From contig NZ_JBEPOH010000001.1 in the NCBI RefSeq assembly GCF_040546685.1, positions 4,030,001 to 4,094,000 on the forward strand: DNA of 64,000 nt, in the 5' to 3' direction. The notes beneath the pieces were generated by a model that saw nothing but the letters and a program-made list of their open reading frames with translations, had not been told where the DNA came from and did no database searches. Shown in pieces: positions 61,498 through 64,000 of this stretch. The position numbers were made by a program, and so were the translations under genes. The number at the start of each line of letters is the position of its first letter. Position 1 is the first letter of the stretch. This DNA is from Variovorax sp. OAS795 (GTDB taxonomy: Bacteria > Pseudomonadota > Gammaproteobacteria > Burkholderiales > Burkholderiaceae_C).

Positions 61498-64000
61498 TCA
61501 GCGAATCGAGAAACCGGTCGCCAGGCTGCGCTCCGTGTCGAAGTGCATCACCCGGCCCTCATCGTCGAACAGCAGCCACCCGTTGTCCAGCACGCGCATG
61601 TCCAGCCCGGCGCAGGGCCATTCCAGCGCAGCCGACGCGCGCCCTCCCCGAACACCAAGCCATTGGACGCGTTGCTTTCCTGAGGCGGATTGCGCCATGA
61701 CGAGCCAATCACGGTCCACCCAGAAACGCAGCCTCTCGGGCGCGCTCGACAGATCACGCAAACGGACTTCACCCTCTTTGCATTGCGCAACCTGCCACCG
61801 CAGGCACAAGTCGCCGGTTTCCTTGGTTTCGCCAGATATTTGAAAGGCGCCGAGCTGTGGATGCAACATGGGCCTGGAGATCGAGGTGTCTGCAACGTCC
61901 ATTGGCTCGCGGCTCAACAAACGCCGCGGCAGACACTGGTAGCGCCACAGGCTGGAGCCGGCAACACCGTCGTGAACGACGAACTGTTCCAGGTCGCGCG
62001 TGGGCGGTGAAGTCGACCACTTCTCCCGGCAATTCGGCGACCTGCCAGAGCACGTCCTGGAGCGAACGGCCCGTGTCCAGCACCTGAATGCGGTTGCCGC
62101 GCACCACGGTCCAGCTGTTGCCGTCGAACTCACCAGAAAAATGGCTGATCTCGGACAAGCCCAAGTCATCGATGCGGCGCTGCATCAGGTCCAACCGGCT
62201 GACCCGCCACAACCCGTCGCGCTGCGCCAATGCCAAGGCGACCCGGCCGCTGCGGGCCGGAACCAGGCGGTACGCCGGCACTGCGAAGCGGGCCAGCACA
62301 CCGCCAGCGCTGTCGGTCATGACGGCACCGGCCTCGCCCAGCGCAAGCAAATAGCGCCCGTCTTCGAGCAAGGCTGCATCGTGGATCGCATGCGCCCCCC
62401 TGGATGGGACATCGAGTGTCAACAACGAAGACTGCTTGGCGAGGGGCCGGGTCTCGAAACCCGGCATCTCGCTGCCCGGCATGTCGAGCCTGAGCAGCGG
62501 GTCCGCATCGAGGCGCATCAGCGCCTGGAAGGCCCGCTTGTGCATCCGCCCGTGGCTTCCCGAATGATCGGCGAGCAGCGCCGGGGCGAGAACGGAGATC
62601 AAGCCGCGCGAGCTCGCGTTGTGGCCCGATACTGCAAGCAACTCGCTGGCGAGTGCAGCCCGTTCGCGGTGCAGCAGCGGATCGTCGCGCAAAGCCCGGA
62701 GGCGTTCCGCGCAGGCGCCCAGTGTGTCGGGCAACAGGAGCGCGCGCTGCACAAGCGCCCGTGCGGCGAGTCGTCCGTCAGCGCTCTCGGCCGCAAGCAG
62801 CCACGCTACGGCCTGCTCCCGGGCCGCGACCACGGGCCAGACGGCGTCGACTGCCCGAAGCCATTCGCCTTTCTGCGCCAGCAACTGACCCCACTCTTCA
62901 CGCAGCCGGTTCGCCATCTCGGGCCACTTGGGCTGCAATTGCAGAACCGCATTGGCAAAGGCGTCGTCACGGCGGGCGACTGCAATCGCGCGACGCCAGT
63001 CGCCGGCCAGGCACAGGAGCCGCACGATGATCTCGGGCGGACGATCCCAGGCAAGCGCGAGTTCGGCGGCCTGGGCGTAGCGCTGGTGCTTTTCGAGGTA
63101 GTCAAGTGCTTCCTGCCTCGACTGGAGCAACTCGGCAAGAACGAACACCGCCTCGTCGGTGCGCCCCTCGCGGTCCAGTTTCTCGAAGCTTCTTCGGTAA
63201 AGCTGCCTTAGGTGATTCTCGAAGCCTTCGTCCAGATAGATGCTTGAACTCGATCCAAGCGATTGGCTGAGTGCCAAGCTGTCGCGCCGGCCCGGGCTTC
63301 CGAAGGCCTGCCCCGCATCCGCAGCTTCACCGCCCAACGGAATGGCATGTCGCAGCGCCTCCATGAGATCACCTTCGTCGAACATCCTCAGCATGCGCCG
63401 CATGTAGGCCGCTTGCTGACGCCCCAGCAACTTTGAAAAGCGCGAAGCCACTGCCATTCGCACGATCCAGTCGCGCCAGCGCGAGCGCAACGTCCGCCCA
63501 CTGCCGCGCGGTCTCATCGAAGAAGACGGCGAAGTTGCCGTGCCGCTGGAACCTTCATGCGCCGTTTGCGGCGCAGCCACCGGCTCGCCAGACTTCGACC
63601 GGCGTGCGCGGCGCGATTCGACGCGGGTCACCGCCCAGATCACCAAGGCTGCCAGCAGCAGCGTGACAAGTCCCACGTAGATCGAGGACGCATTCAGTGG
63701 CGCAAAAAAACTGCGGCCTGTTGCGGCGGACTTCGGCAGCAAAACCGGGGGCAGCAGGCCTGGGGTCCATCCCCCGCGAAGCAGGCTCAGCACGATGAGC
63801 GCGAGCCCGGCCCCACCCCACCATCCCTTGAAGCCGCCACCGGGCGCGGTTCCCGGGGGTCTTCCGGTTGCACGCGCACGGGCCGCCATGGCCTTCAGGA
63901 ACTCGCGCTGCTCCTCGCTGGCCGGCGGGATTGCGTCGCCCAGCAGCTCTCGCACACCATGCCCCTCCGCGTCGAGCAACACCGGCTCGGGCAAGGTCTG
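61498..64000 (-). pseudogene. bpX6-like protein (MoxR-vWA-beta-propeller system), partial and frameshifted
   Basis: Runs off the window; the visible part is ~830 codons. Order: a linker with PVLLDAEGHGVRELL, two membrane helices (near 63800-63850 and 63630-63690), a helical region with GRQQAAYMRRMLRMFDEGD and MEALRHAIPLGGEA plus TPR-like repeats (FVLAELLQSRQEALDYLEKH), then a beta-propeller-like end (LLEDGRYLLALGEAG, VLDNGWLLFDDEGRVMHF). At about 61996-62000 one extra base breaks the frame; VVDFTAHA must join RDLEQFVVHDG to complete the propeller. The layout resembles bpX6 proteins of predicted ternary conflict systems; a tentative assignment. Confidence 0.6.

Overview
The window is high-GC DNA (roughly 65-70 %) with densely packed genes, many 4-nt start/stop overlaps and many solute-binding-protein transporters (TRAP, Bug/TctC, ABC). 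Gene content points to a betaproteobacterium of the Comamonadaceae, probably Variovorax or a close relative. This is inferred from gene families and style; no marker gene was compared. No tRNA, rRNA, CRISPR array, prophage or intact insertion sequence is visible.

Layout. 0-2 kb: the end of eutC, then a hipBA-type toxin-antitoxin pair with a palindromic operator. 2-4 kb: a lipoprotein HAD phosphatase and an AhpD-like peroxidase. 4-9.3 kb: a lipid A modification locus (eptA, two PAP2 phosphatases) beside a PmrAB-like two-component system; CTGAA direct repeats with an 11-bp period lie both in the divergent gap and directly upstream of eptA. 9.3-12.4 kb: thioesterase, SDR and ETF-ubiquinone oxidoreductase. 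12.5-23.3 kb: a long leftward operon (LysR, DUF1445/D-glutamate cyclase, MFS, TRAP permeases with two binding proteins, ATP-dependent 5-oxoprolinase) that looks like uptake and breakdown of 5-oxoproline or a related cyclic amide. 23.5-26.4 kb: a complete second TRAP transporter with two terminators. 27.1-32 kb: tandem glycine riboswitch and gcvT-gcvH-gcvP, with gcvT broken by one extra base.

32-36 kb holds housekeeping and hypothetical genes. 36-46 kb is a shikimate/quinate-to-beta-ketoadipate region: MHS transporter and 3-dehydroshikimate dehydratase (quiC) in one unit; two shikimate-dehydrogenase paralogues, pcaB, pcaC, an MFS gene and pcaD in another; a divergent IclR regulator. Two matching PcaR/PcaU-like operator candidates sit at the heads of the two units. 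The protocatechuate dioxygenase (pcaGH) and late genes (pcaIJ, pcaF) are not in the window. 46-50.2 kb: two Bug-type binding proteins flanking a TctDE-like two-component system. 51.6-55.7 kb: a fructose-type ABC importer (frcBCA) with a ROK regulator and a perfect inverted repeat at its promoter. 55.8-56.6 kb: a low-GC islet of two unknown overlapping genes. 57.5-64 kb: a Sel1 protein, an MFS gene, aroC, an ArsR/AHSA1 pair (AHSA1 frameshifted), a cupin, and the 3' part of a large bpX6-like protein (frameshifted) running off the window.

Three otherwise well-preserved genes (gcvT, AHSA1, bpX6-like) each carry exactly one extra base in a short C/G-rich run. This pattern suggests base-calling or assembly errors more than independent pseudogenes.
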